From: Mycolicibacterium cosmeticum
GTDB taxonomy: Bacteria; Actinomycetota; Actinomycetes; Mycobacteriales; Mycobacteriaceae
NCBI RefSeq assembly: GCF_000613185.1
Contig: NZ_CCBB010000002.1
Location: 1 to 64,000 of the forward strand
Direction of reading: 5' to 3'
Length of the DNA: 64,000 bases
Shown in pieces: positions 51,607-59,925 of this stretch. Made by a program: the position numbers and the translations under genes. The notes under the pieces were generated by a model. That model searched no databases and was not told the DNA's origin. It saw only the letters and a program-made list of their open reading frames with translations. How positions within the stretch are numbered: position 1 is the stretch's first letter; each line of letters begins with the position of its first letter.

Positions 51607-52416
51607 GTGCCCAATGACGATCTCGCCGATTTCGAGCACACCGAGTTCACCCACGAGGGCACCACGCGGTCGATCTTCCGGAAGGGCAGTGGGCCCGCGG
51701 TCATCGTGATCGCCGAGATCCCCGGGATCACCCCGAAGGTGCTGGACTTCGCCAGGAAGGTCGCCGACATGGGATGCACGGCGGTGCTTCCGCATCTGTT
51801 CGGTGAACCCGGCTTCGACCCGAATCGCAGCACGCTGGCAGCACTCGGCAGTTTCGCCAGGACCATGGTGCCGGCATGTGTCAGTAAGGAATTCGTCACG
51901 CTCGCCACCGGGCGGACGTCCCCCGTCATCAGCTGGTTGCGGGCGCTGGCCCGGGCCGAGCACGCACGGTGCGGCGGCCCGGGCGTGGGTGCGGTCGGGA
52001 TGTGCTTCACCGGGGGATACGCCCTGGCGATGGCCGCCGACGACGTGTTGCTGGCGCCTGTGCTGTCGCAACCGTCGATGCCGATGGCGCTCACCGCGCG
52101 GCAGAAGCGCTCGATCGACATCTCGCCGGCAGACCTGGCGGTGGTGAAACAGCGTTGCGCCGCGGGGCTCACCGTGCTGGGTCTGCGGTTCAAATCCGAC
52201 CGCATGGTCCCCGCCGAACGGTTCGACTTCCTGCGCGAGCAGCTCGGTGACGCGTTCATCGCCGTCGAGCTCGAGGATGCCGACGCCAATCCCGATGCGC
52301 TGCTGACCCCGCACTCGGTGTTGACCGAACACCTCATCGACGAGCCCGGCCAGGCCACCAGGGCCGCGCTCGATCAGGTTCTCGACCTGTTCCGCAGCCG
52401 GCTGCTGACCGCCTGA
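51607..52416 (+). CDS. Dienelactone hydrolase family protein
   Basis: 269 residues. The nucleophile is Cys, in VGMCFTGGYALAMA (near residue 138), the mark of true dienelactone-hydrolase folds; IVIAEIPGITPKVLDFAR and the late HSVLTEHLID complete the pattern. Family members open lactone rings of aromatic breakdown products, but mycobacterial copies are broad. GTG start behind GGGAGAGG. Followed by a strong hairpin at 52439. Confidence 0.8.
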   Translation: MPNDDLADFEHTEFTHEGTTRSIFRKGSGPAVIVIAEIPGITPKVLDFARKVADMGCTAVLPHLFGEPGFDPNRSTLAALGSFARTMVPACVSKEFVTLATGRTSPVISWLRALARAEHARCGGPGVGAVGMCFTGGYALAMAADDVLLAPVLSQPSMPMALTARQKRSIDISPADLAVVKQRCAAGLTVLGLRFKSDRMVPAERFDFLREQLGDAFIAVELEDADANPDALLTPHSVLTEHLIDEPGQATRAALDQVLDLFRSRLLTA

Positions 52417-52438
52417 GCGCGCCGTCCCCCTCGAGGGC

Positions 52439-52461
52439 GGGCCGGCAGGAATGACCGGCCC
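52439..52461 (+). terminator. GC hairpin after the dienelactone hydrolase gene
   Basis: GGGCCGG (52439-52445) and CCGGCCC (52455-52461) pair perfectly around a 9-nt loop, 22 bp after the stop. Confidence 0.65.
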
Positions 52462-52587
52462 GGCGCCTGGCGTTGGCAGGTGTATGAATCACCGCGCCGG
52501 TGTGACAAGGACCCGGAGATCGGGCGACGGAGTGTCCTCACTCACAAACGCCTTGTCAGGCGCGTTGCTTAGGAGGACTATCTAGTC

Positions 52588-52740
52588 ATGCTAACCATAA
52601 AGCGCTACGTGGAAGCGGCGTTGCTGTCCGTGGTCGCGCTGGTGGCGATCGCCACTCCGACCGTGATGTTGCTGCAGGACGGGCCACACGTTCCCGTGCA
52701 GATCGTCGTCAACGAACCGCTGCCCGGTTCCACTCGCTGA
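52588..52740 (+). CDS. Small membrane protein, 50 aa
   Basis: ATG 52588 follows a consensus AGGAGG (52571-52576). The product has a basic start MLTIKRYVEA, one hydrophobic segment (ALLSVVALVAIATPTVMLL) and a short polar tail ending PGSTR. No family recognised. It is followed 18 bp later by the Gly/Cys-rich secreted protein and is probably co-transcribed with it. Confidence 0.65.
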   Translation: MLTIKRYVEAALLSVVALVAIATPTVMLLQDGPHVPVQIVVNEPLPGSTR

Positions 52741-52758
52741 GTCGAGAGAGGGTGCGAT

Positions 52759-53049
52759 ATGTTGCGCTCACCTAGATGGCTGACGGTATCCCTTTGCGCC
52801 GCAGCGGCATTCGCCATGCCGGCGGCGGCCGTGAGTGCCGCCGCGATCGCGCCGGCGCCGGTCACCTCGGTGGTGGCCCAGCCCACCGGTAGCGGTGGCC
52901 CGGACGGTCACGGCGGTGGCGGCGGCTGCGGCAGCGGTCCCGGCTGGCACGGCTGCGGTGGCTGGAATCCACAGCAGGGTGGATTCGGCAGTGGGTGCTT
53001 CAACGGCATCTGCGGCGGCTGGGACGGCGCCCGCGGCTGGGGCAGCTGA
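52759..53049 (+). CDS. Glycine- and cysteine-rich secreted protein
   Basis: 96 residues: signal peptide to about residue 30 (AAAAFAMPAAAVSAAA), then a low-complexity Gly-rich tail with four Cys and several Trp/His (GGGCGSGPGWHGCGGWNPQQ, FGSGCFNGICGGW). The spacing of Cys is regular enough for disulfides or metal binding. No known family. GAGAGGG precedes the ATG (52745-52751). Exported; function unknown. Confidence 0.65.
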   Translation: MLRSPRWLTVSLCAAAAFAMPAAAVSAAAIAPAPVTSVVAQPTGSGGPDGHGGGGGCGSGPGWHGCGGWNPQQGGFGSGCFNGICGGWDGARGWGS

Positions 53050-53056
53050 TCCCGGC

Positions 53057-54190
53057 TTACGCCGTGCGGCCGATATCGGGGTGATCTTCCGGATCGTCGT
53101 GCACGGTGGCCAATTTCGGCGACTCCAGCAGACAGGACTGATTGCCACCGGCCTTACGCGCTTCGTACATGGCGTTGGTCGCGATGGTCACCAACTCGTC
53201 GAGCACGTCGTGCGACGTATGCCGGGCCAGCGGTTGCAACGGTGTGCTGACCACGCCCAGGCTCGCCGTCAACTGGAACGGCGCCGATTTGATGGTGCTC
53301 AGGATGCGGTCGGCCAGTGGCGACGGATCGGCATGGGTGAACACATCGGCGATCAGGTACTCACAGTCGCCGAGGTGACCGATCACCGCGTCGCCGCGCA
53401 CGGTCTCGCGCAGGCGCTGCCCGATGGCCACGCGGGCACGGTTGCCACCGGTCTTTCCCGTCATGGCCGTCAGGAGCGAGAAGCTGTCCAGATTCGCGAC
53501 GATGAGGACGAAATACCGGTCGTCCCGCCGGCTCCGCGAACCGATCAGGGTGGCGACCTCGTCGTAGAACGTCTGCCGGTTCAGCAATCCGGTGAGCGGT
53601 TCGATGCCGCCGTGGCTCATCTCCGACCCGGCGATCTTGAGCGCGAGCTCGCAGGCGAAGGCCACCGTCGCGTTGATGGTCAGCACCAGCGCGACCGACG
53701 ACAATGCCATCACGGGGTCGGCGACGAACAGCCGCCACGCCAGGCTGGCCAGCGTCGCCGCTTGGATGCCGCCGATGATCAGCAGCAGTTGGCGGGAATG
53801 AAAGAAGACCGTGTACGCGGTCGTGACGACGAACGCCGTCGAACCCACCAGCGCCAGGATCGGATTGGGCAGCAGCACGCATGACGCCGCAATCAGCAGG
53901 GTGCCGAGCACGACGCAGAACACCGACTGCCGCCACGTCGGCCACTCCGAGCGAAGCCAGACACCGGCCATCGCGCCGGTGCACAGGATGACGATCGCGA
54001 TGCCGACCGGTGCGGACATCGCCGTGTACTGGGACGTGGACACCGCGACGGGCAAGGCGATGACGCCCAGCCCGATGATGCTCCACGCCACCACGCGGCA
54101 GGTCAGGGTCTGCAGATCGCGCGCCGCCAGGAATGACGTCAGCCACTGGTAGTGATCGCCGCGGTGCCGCCAGCGTCCCGGGGTAAGCAT
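53057..54190 (-). CDS. GGDEF-domain membrane protein with degenerate motif
   Basis: About 377 residues. Six hydrophobic segments (a MASE-like membrane sensor) occupy residues about 30-195, then a GGDEF domain beginning DPLTGLLNR-like (EPLTGLLNRQTFYDEV). The signature GGDEF reads GDCEY (GHLGDCEYLIAD), which removes catalytic residues of diguanylate cyclases, so it is likely an inactive sensor or a c-di-GMP/GTP-binding relay. The ATG 54190 gives a start like other mycobacterial members; GTG 54220 is in frame. Confidence 0.75.
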   Translation of the reverse strand: MLTPGRWRHRGDHYQWLTSFLAARDLQTLTCRVVAWSIIGLGVIALPVAVSTSQYTAMSAPVGIAIVILCTGAMAGVWLRSEWPTWRQSVFCVVLGTLLIAASCVLLPNPILALVGSTAFVVTTAYTVFFHSRQLLLIIGGIQAATLASLAWRLFVADPVMALSSVALVLTINATVAFACELALKIAGSEMSHGGIEPLTGLLNRQTFYDEVATLIGSRSRRDDRYFVLIVANLDSFSLLTAMTGKTGGNRARVAIGQRLRETVRGDAVIGHLGDCEYLIADVFTHADPSPLADRILSTIKSAPFQLTASLGVVSTPLQPLARHTSHDVLDELVTIATNAMYEARKAGGNQSCLLESPKLATVHDDPEDHPDIGRTA

Positions 54191-54278
54191 CAGATGCCCG
54201 ATCGCGCCGGGCCGCAACACTGGGGCATACCGAACGGTACCAGTTACAGCCGCCTCGGCGAGGGGCGAAATGGCCGGT

Positions 54279-54284
54279 TAGCCT
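54279..54284 (+). promoter_or_regulatory. Candidate leaderless -10 (TAGCCT)
   Basis: TAGCCT ends 6 nt before ATG 54291. Confidence 0.5.
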
Positions 54285-54290
54285 CGGCCT

Positions 54291-55208
54291 ATGACATCGC
54301 AGTGGACGCCCGGACGGCTGGGCGACCTGACCGGAAAACGGGTCGTTGTGACGGGTGCGACGAATGGGGTGGGATTGGCCACGGCGACGGCACTCGCCGG
54401 TGCCGGCGCCCGGGTGATCCTGGCGGTCCGCAACACCGAGTTGGGTGCGCAGCGGGCGACCGAGATGGGGGGTGACACCGCTGTCGCCCGGCTCGATCTC
54501 GCCGACCTGTCCTCGGTCCGGGCCTTCCCCGGCCGACTCGACGACCTCGGCGTCGCGGAGATCGACATCCTGATCAACAACGCCGGCGCCCTGACCCGGC
54601 AGCGGACCGAGACCGTCGACGGTTTCGAGACCACCATCGCGACCAACCTGCTCGGGCCGTTCGCCCTGACCAACCTGCTGCTCGATCGGGTGCGGGAACG
54701 GATCATCACCGTGGGGTCCGAAGCGCACAAGTCGGCCACCCTGTACCTGGACGACCTGCATCTGCGCCACCACAGGTGGACCGTGATGGGTTCGTACGCG
54801 GCGTCGAAACTCGCGGTGATGCTGTGGGGGCTGGAATTGGACCGCCGGCTGCGGGCCGCGGGCTCGCCCGTCGTCTCCCAGTTGACCCACCCGGGATGGG
54901 TCGATTCGAACCTGCCGCAGGTCAGCGGTGGCCCGCTGCTGGGGGTCGTGCAGCGCGGGGTGAAGCTGGTTGCCGGAGTGCTGGCCAACGACGCCGACGC
55001 CGGTGCCGCCACCACGTTGTACTGCATCACCGAGCCGATCCCGCCGGGCAGTTATGTCGGCGTGCAGGGCCGTTTCGGTCTGCGGGGCGGACCGGTGCTG
55101 ATCGGCCGCTCGGCGCAGGCCTGCGATTACGCGACCGCGGCGCGTATCGTCCAATTCGCCGAACACGAAACGGGCACAGAACTTTCGGTGACCGAGCCCG
55201 CGCGCTGA
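54291..55208 (+). CDS. SDR family oxidoreductase (retinol-dehydrogenase-like)
   Basis: 305 residues. VVVTGATNGVGLATATALAG, DLADLSSVRAF, INNAGAL and YAASKLAVMLWGLEL with the Tyr/Lys pair; the layout resembles the RDH/WWOX-like SDR group common in mycobacteria, acting on lipophilic alcohols or ketones. Leaderless-type start; not obviously linked to its neighbours. Confidence 0.8.
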   Translation: MTSQWTPGRLGDLTGKRVVVTGATNGVGLATATALAGAGARVILAVRNTELGAQRATEMGGDTAVARLDLADLSSVRAFPGRLDDLGVAEIDILINNAGALTRQRTETVDGFETTIATNLLGPFALTNLLLDRVRERIITVGSEAHKSATLYLDDLHLRHHRWTVMGSYAASKLAVMLWGLELDRRLRAAGSPVVSQLTHPGWVDSNLPQVSGGPLLGVVQRGVKLVAGVLANDADAGAATTLYCITEPIPPGSYVGVQGRFGLRGGPVLIGRSAQACDYATAARIVQFAEHETGTELSVTEPAR

Positions 55209-55260
55209 TTGTTTGCCGACACATAACGGGACGGACATCTGACGATGTCATGGTGGCGCG

Positions 55261-55740
55261 GTGACCGTCGAATCGGCGCCAGCAACGGTCCCGGGCCGAC
55301 TCGCCGACCGGTTTCACCGCTGCTGTGAACGCATCGCCGCGCGCCTGCCGCTGCGCCTCGACCGCGTCGTGGCGCCCACCCTTCTGGGTTTCGCGCTGAT
55401 CAACAGCTTCACCTTCGGGGTGGACCTGGCGATACTGACCTTGCTGCACAGCGGGTTTGGTGCACCCCTGCCGGTCGCCCTGACGGTGGGCTACGTGTGC
55501 GCGTTCGCGCTGAGCTATGTGCTGAACCGGACGCTGAACTTCCGCTCGCACGCGGTGGTCGGACCGCAACTAACGATCTATGTCGTGGTCGTGGCCGCCA
55601 ACTACCTGGCCTTCATCGTTGCCCTGCCCACCGCGCTGGCCTCGTTCGGGCTGGAGTACCACCTGGCGCGCCTCATCGCCGGCGGCGGTGAGGCCGTCTT
55701 CATGTACAGCGCCATGCGCTGGGTGGTGTTCCGGCGCTGA
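55261..55740 (+). CDS. GtrA family membrane protein
   Basis: 159 residues, four membrane segments (about 40-60, 67-90, 103-125 and 130-150). LLGFALINSFTFGVDLAILT and SYVLNRTLNFRS match GtrA/DPMS-flippase family proteins, which move polyprenyl-linked sugars or assist cell-wall polysaccharide synthesis. GTG start, 52 bp after the SDR gene. Confidence 0.8.
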   Translation: MTVESAPATVPGRLADRFHRCCERIAARLPLRLDRVVAPTLLGFALINSFTFGVDLAILTLLHSGFGAPLPVALTVGYVCAFALSYVLNRTLNFRSHAVVGPQLTIYVVVVAANYLAFIVALPTALASFGLEYHLARLIAGGGEAVFMYSAMRWVVFRR

Positions 55741-55819
55741 GCGCGGCCGCCGTGAATCTCCTGCCGATCTCCACCTGATCTCCACGCAACCGGGCCGGCC
55801 GATCGCCATGCTCGAATGC

Positions 55820-56311
55820 ATGAAAAGCAAAGGCCCATTGGTGACATTGGCCGCGGTGGTGGCCCTCGGCGGGGGGTTGTGGGCGGTGAACGTGCAGCAC
55901 ACACCCCCGGAACCTGCATCAGCAGCAGCAGCAGCCCGGCCGGCGGCCACGGCCGCGGTGAGCCCAACGCCGAAGCCGGCACCACCGCCACCCGCGGCGC
56001 CGGACCCGTTCGCCGCCAAGGCCAACTTCGCCGGCAAGATCCCCACGGCGACCGGCACGATCACCTTGGAGATCACCGTGCGCGGTACCGAGGCCGTGGC
56101 CTACGCCTGCGACGGCCGGGCGATCGAGGCGTGGCTGCGGGGCAGCGCCCGGGGCGGTGCGCTGGCCCTGAGCAGCAAGGGCGCCACCAGCAGCCTCACC
56201 GGCGAACATCATGGGAACACGGTCACCGGCACCTTGAAGATCGGCGAAAAGAGCTGGAAATTCACCACTTCCGAAGTGGACCGGGTGCAGGGAACGTCCA
56301 ATGCCCCGTGA
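55820..56311 (+). CDS. Exported or anchored protein of unknown function
   Basis: 163 residues: basic start MKSKG, one hydrophobic segment (PLVTLAAVVALGGGLWAV), an Ala/Pro-rich linker to about residue 70, and a compact beta-rich domain (ATGTITLEITVRGTEAVAYA, SLTGEHHGNTVTGTL). Probably periplasmic, tethered by an uncleaved signal anchor. No known family. Overlaps the DUF6529 gene by 11 bp, so it likely belongs to the same redox module. ATG 55808 is in frame. Confidence 0.6.
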   Translation: MKSKGPLVTLAAVVALGGGLWAVNVQHTPPEPASAAAAARPAATAAVSPTPKPAPPPPAAPDPFAAKANFAGKIPTATGTITLEITVRGTEAVAYACDGRAIEAWLRGSARGGALALSSKGATSSLTGEHHGNTVTGTLKIGEKSWKFTTSEVDRVQGTSNAP

Positions 56312-56882
56312 CTACGCCGAGGCGGATACCCGCCTGCTGGCCGCACCGCAGAAGGCCGATGCGGCGCTGCTCGGCGCGGTCGGGATCGGCGCCGCGGTGG
56401 CCGTCGCGCTCGGTGCGTACGGGCGCCTGCACACCCCACAGTTCTTCGCCGTCAACATCGCCGGTTTCTCCGGGCCCGGCTCGGTGAAGTCGTGGTTGGC
56501 GACCCTGGCGATCGCGCTGGCCGTCTTCCAGTTCGTCTCCGCCCTGGTGATGTACCGGGTGCTGCCGGGCGGCCGGGCCCCGGCCTGGATCGGTGTCGCA
56601 CACGTCTGGTCCGGCCGGTTGGCGGTACTGGCCAGCGTGCCCGTCGCGGTGCACTGCCTGTACGCGCTCGGGTTCCAGGCCACCGACAGCCGGGTGCTGT
56701 GGCATTCGTTGTTCGGCTGCTTCTTCTACGGCGCCTTCGTCGCCAAGATGATCCTGCTGACCCGGAAAAACCTGCGAGCGTGGGTGATTCCGGTGCTCGG
56801 CGGGCTGGTGTTCTTTACTCTCGTCAACATCTGGCTGACCTCAGCCCTGTGGTTCTTCCAGATCAACGGACTTACCAACTGA
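56301..56882 (+). CDS. DUF6529-like membrane protein, possible heme site
   Basis: 193 residues with about five membrane segments. Conserved-looking histidines lie in membrane positions: HVWSGRLAVLASVPVAVHCL (two His 17 apart, about residues 97 and 114) and LWHSLFGCFFYGAF, a spacing like b-type heme proteins such as cytochrome b561 or ferric reductase. I believe it is the DUF6529 family often next to Rieske genes. Heme binding is an inference. Confidence 0.65.
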   Translation: MPRDYAEADTRLLAAPQKADAALLGAVGIGAAVAVALGAYGRLHTPQFFAVNIAGFSGPGSVKSWLATLAIALAVFQFVSALVMYRVLPGGRAPAWIGVAHVWSGRLAVLASVPVAVHCLYALGFQATDSRVLWHSLFGCFFYGAFVAKMILLTRKNLRAWVIPVLGGLVFFTLVNIWLTSALWFFQINGLTN

Positions 56883-56899
56883 AGCCGAGGAGATCAGCC

Positions 56900-57358
56900 A
56901 TGACCACCCACGAGAACACCGTCGGACGCCGTCAGGTGCTGGCCGGCGCCGGAATCGGACTGGGAGCCACCGCAATTGCGGCCTGCTCCGGCTACGGGGG
57001 CGGCCGCGGGGACGCGGAATCGACAGGCAAGACGGACGCCGCGACCGCGACGTCGGCGCCGGGGGAAACCCCGGCTTCAGCGGGCGTGCTGGCCACCACG
57101 TCGCAGGTGCCCGTCGGCTCGGGTGTCATCGTCGACGACGTGGTGCTCACCCAACCCACCGCCGGCGTCTTCAAGGGGCTCTCGACGGTGTGCACGCACG
57201 CCGGATGCGCGGTGTCCTCCGTTGCCGACGGGAAGATCATCTGCCCCTGCCATGGCAGCACCTTCGGCCTGGACGGGGCCGTCCTCAAGGGCCCGGCCAC
57301 CAAACCATTGGCCGCCGTTCCGGTGAGCGTGCACGGCCAGGACATCGTGAAGGGCTAG
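56900..57358 (+). CDS. Rieske [2Fe-2S] lipoprotein
   Basis: 152 residues. Tat signal RRQVLAGAGIGLGA with lipobox-like IAAC, then the cluster motif CTHAGC (near residue 101) and CPCHGSTFG (near 119), with the extra Cys pair that forms a disulfide in bc1-type Rieske proteins. An exported one-electron carrier. It sits 17 bp after DUF6529; together they could form a small membrane electron-transfer unit. ATG behind GAGGAGA; longer frames overlap upstream genes. Confidence 0.85.
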   Translation: MTTHENTVGRRQVLAGAGIGLGATAIAACSGYGGGRGDAESTGKTDAATATSAPGETPASAGVLATTSQVPVGSGVIVDDVVLTQPTAGVFKGLSTVCTHAGCAVSSVADGKIICPCHGSTFGLDGAVLKGPATKPLAAVPVSVHGQDIVKG

Positions 57359-57402
57359 ACACCGGGAGGGACGGCGCCGGCCGGTGGCTACGATCACCGC
57401 CT

Positions 57403-57804
57403 GTGGGAGACGACGAGGCTGACAACCCGCCACCGTGGTACGAGGAGACCTGGGCGGTCTACGCGGCCGGCGCCGGCGTGATCGTCGTGCTCGTCGTCCT
57501 GGTGTTCGCCGTGGTGCAAACCTCCCGCAGCTCGATGGAGCCCGGCCGCCAGCCCGTCCCGGAGACCGTCGACGCATCGACCACGTCGCCGAGCACCACT
57601 ACCACCACGACGACGACCACCCGCACCACCACGACCACACCGTCCACCGCCGATATCGACCCGTCGGGGTCTGGCACCACGACCACGACCACCGACGACT
57701 GGGTGCCCGGCTTCCCGGAACTGACCGGCGGCACCACCACCACGACGACCACCACCGACCCGTACGCGACGAGCACGTCGGCCCCCAGGGCCGGAGCGAT
57801 CTGA
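57403..57804 (+). CDS. Thr-rich, mucin-like single-pass membrane protein
   Basis: 133 residues from GTG. A short cytoplasmic tail (GDDEADNPPPWYEETW), one membrane segment (AAGAGVIVVLVVLVFAVV), then an outward tail with runs of Thr (up to nine) alternating with Ser, Pro and Asp: a likely target of protein O-mannosylation. No known family. Convergent with the L,D-transpeptidase gene, 22 bp away. TACGAT lies 8 nt before the GTG. Confidence 0.65.
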   Translation: MGDDEADNPPPWYEETWAVYAAGAGVIVVLVVLVFAVVQTSRSSMEPGRQPVPETVDASTTSPSTTTTTTTTTRTTTTTPSTADIDPSGSGTTTTTTDDWVPGFPELTGGTTTTTTTTDPYATSTSAPRAGAI

Positions 57805-57826
57805 GGCCCCCGAGGGCCGGTGCGGC

Positions 57827-59113
57827 CTAAGCGGCCAGCGCGCTGCCCTTGCGCCACTGGTTCCACGGCACGCTCCAGTCGCCGTTCTGCGACAGCAGTT
57901 CCTGCGGCGGGCCACCGGTGTGGCGGACTTCGACGACGTCGCCGGGCACCGAGAAATTGAAGAACCACTCGGCGTTCTCGGAGTTCAGGTTCAGGCACCC
58001 GTGCGAGGTGTTGGTGTTGCCCTGCGCCCACACCGTCGCGTTGAGCTGATGAAGGTAGATGCCGTCACCGCTGATCCGGGTGGCCCACGGGATGGTCTCG
58101 CGGTAGCCGAGCCGGGAGTTGACCGGCAACCCGTAGGACGACGAGTCCATGATCACCGGGTTCGCCTTGTCCAGCACGGTGTACACCCCCGGCGGGGTCC
58201 AGAAGCTCAGCGTGGTGCCCCCGATGGTCTCGGTGCCGCCGCGGCCCATCGAGGTGGGCATGGTGCGCACCAGCTTCCCGTTCTCGAACACGCTGACCTG
58301 TTTGGTGTTGTCGTCGGCGATCGACACGTGCGCATCGCCGATCTTGAACGAGACCTTCTCGTCGTCCTCGCCGTACACGCCGTTGCCGAGCGGCACCCCG
58401 TAGATGTTCGCCGCCACCGTCACCGTGGTACCGGGCGCGTAGTAGCGCTCGGGGCGCCAGTGCGCGGTTTGATCGTCGACCCAATACCAGGAGCCCTGCA
58501 CCGGCGGCGAGGTGGTCACCACCAGCTGCCGCTCGGCACGCGCCCGGTCGGCGATCGGTTCGTCGAACCGGGCCACGACGACGGTGCCGACACCGTAGGT
58601 GCCGCCGTCTTTCAGCAGCGCGTAGCCGGTGGTGGTCAGGGACACCGAGGCCTGATAGGTGGGGGACACCGTGGTGAAACTCGACGTCTCGGCGGCCGGC
58701 ATGCCGCCCGGGCCCTGCGACCGCACGGTGAGCGTGTATTCGCGGCCGTACCCGAGCGGGACGGCGGGCTTCCACACCGTGCGGTCCGGCGTCAGCACGC
58801 CGGGCACCACCGTGCCGTTCTCGTTGACCATCGTCACGTCGGTGATGGTCCCGGTGAACGCGGTCACCCGGACCGGCCCGCGAGGCAGCACCCCCTGGGC
58901 GCCGGGCTGCGGCAGCACCCGGATGGTCGCGGGCGTCGGCGCCGGCGGGTCGACCTCGGCCGCGGCCAGGTCGGCGCTCGCGGCCAGCGTGCGGCAGCCG
59001 TCCTGGCACTGGGCGATACGCGAACTCTGGGTCACCCCGAAGCCGGTGGTGACGAGGAGCAACGCTGCCAGGCACGCGACGCGCACGCGGTAACGATCAG
59101 GACGCACGGGCAC
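57827..59113 (-). CDS. L,D-transpeptidase (YkuD) with Ig-like domains
   Basis: 428 residues. N-terminal hydrophobic export signal, two Ig-like domains (about residues 60-150 and 155-250), and a C-terminal YkuD domain with the catalytic pattern IYLHQLNATV (His) followed by NTSHGCLNLN (nucleophile Cys near residue 371). It makes the 3-3 cross-links of mycobacterial peptidoglycan and is a target of carbapenems. Domain order matches the mycobacterial Ldt group with two Ig modules. Confidence 0.85.
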   Translation of the reverse strand: MPVRPDRYRVRVACLAALLLVTTGFGVTQSSRIAQCQDGCRTLAASADLAAAEVDPPAPTPATIRVLPQPGAQGVLPRGPVRVTAFTGTITDVTMVNENGTVVPGVLTPDRTVWKPAVPLGYGREYTLTVRSQGPGGMPAAETSSFTTVSPTYQASVSLTTTGYALLKDGGTYGVGTVVVARFDEPIADRARAERQLVVTTSPPVQGSWYWVDDQTAHWRPERYYAPGTTVTVAANIYGVPLGNGVYGEDDEKVSFKIGDAHVSIADDNTKQVSVFENGKLVRTMPTSMGRGGTETIGGTTLSFWTPPGVYTVLDKANPVIMDSSSYGLPVNSRLGYRETIPWATRISGDGIYLHQLNATVWAQGNTNTSHGCLNLNSENAEWFFNFSVPGDVVEVRHTGGPPQELLSQNGDWSVPWNQWRKGSALAA

Positions 59114-59198
59114 TCCGGGGCAGAAGGTGGGGTCGACCGGAGTGCGTCACTGCACTGGCCGGACAGAAGCTCTCATAGTAGAGGGCCCCGGGCCCGGT

Positions 59199-59858
59199 TC
59201 ACACGCGACCGCTGATCTCCATGCTGTCCGTGTCGCGGGCCGCGAAGTTGACGCTCGTGTAGCCGTTCGCCGGATCGCGTACGTAGTCCAGATATGGCTT
59301 GGTATCGGACATTTCGGTGTTGTCGGCGATCACCAGCGCGCCGGATGACAGCTTCGGTTCCAGCACCCGCAGCACCGGGAGATACAGCTCTTTCCAGCCG
59401 TCGAGCAGGACGAGGTCGACCGGAGCCGGTACCTCCGCCAGGGTGGTGACCGCATCGCCTTCCACGACGGTGATGAGATCGGCCAGGCCGGTCTCGGCGA
59501 AGGTCTGCGACGCGGCGGCGATCTTGGCCTTGCTGAGCTCGGTGGTGATCACGCGGCCGGTCCCGTTGTCCCGCACCCCGGCGGCCAGGTGCACCGCCGA
59601 CAGGCCGAACGACATCCCGAACTCGACGATCGTGGCGGGCCGGGTGGCCCGCACCAACATGTAGAGCAGTCGGCCCGCGGCCGGGGTGACCGGCATGTAG
59701 ATGTCGCTGAGCGCGTCCGCACGTTCCTGCGCCGTCGCCTGCTGCAGGCGGGCACGGTCGGCGGGCCCACGCTCGCGCAGTTGGGCCATCTGTCGGTCGG
59801 ATTCGGCGTACATGCGTGTCAGCGCCGCCGCGACGCGGGCATCGTTGAGTGTCGTCAT
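59199..59858 (-). CDS. SAM-dependent O-methyltransferase
   Basis: 219 residues. Motif I VEFGMSFGLSAVHLAAGV (near residue 70), motif II TTELSKAKI, and VDLVLLDGWKELYLPVL, the catechol-OMT-like (Methyltransf_24) class I fold. The ATG at 59858 is set by a TAGCTT -10 7 nt before. It is divergent from TerC and its riboswitch. Substrate unknown. Confidence 0.8.
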   Translation of the reverse strand: MTTLNDARVAAALTRMYAESDRQMAQLRERGPADRARLQQATAQERADALSDIYMPVTPAAGRLLYMLVRATRPATIVEFGMSFGLSAVHLAAGVRDNGTGRVITTELSKAKIAAASQTFAETGLADLITVVEGDAVTTLAEVPAPVDLVLLDGWKELYLPVLRVLEPKLSSGALVIADNTEMSDTKPYLDYVRDPANGYTSVNFAARDTDSMEISGRV

Positions 59859-59865
59859 GCCCGCG

Positions 59866-59871
59866 AAGCTA
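59866..59871 (-). promoter_or_regulatory. Candidate leaderless -10 (TAGCTT)
   Basis: On the minus strand TAGCTT ends 7 nt before ATG 59858. Confidence 0.45.
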
Positions 59872-59925
59872 CGCCGCCGGGCTGTGCGCCCGATTAGACC
59901 GATTCCGGCATCTTCTGCCACAATT

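Noticed and set aside
50167..52332. 721-codon minus-strand frame opposite PucR and the dienelactone hydrolase
   Set aside because: Spans two well-supported plus genes and the gap between them, with no recognisable domain.
57590..57760. Simple ACC/ACG repeat as a non-coding satellite
   Set aside because: It is in frame inside an open frame with a membrane anchor and encodes Thr runs, so it is coding.
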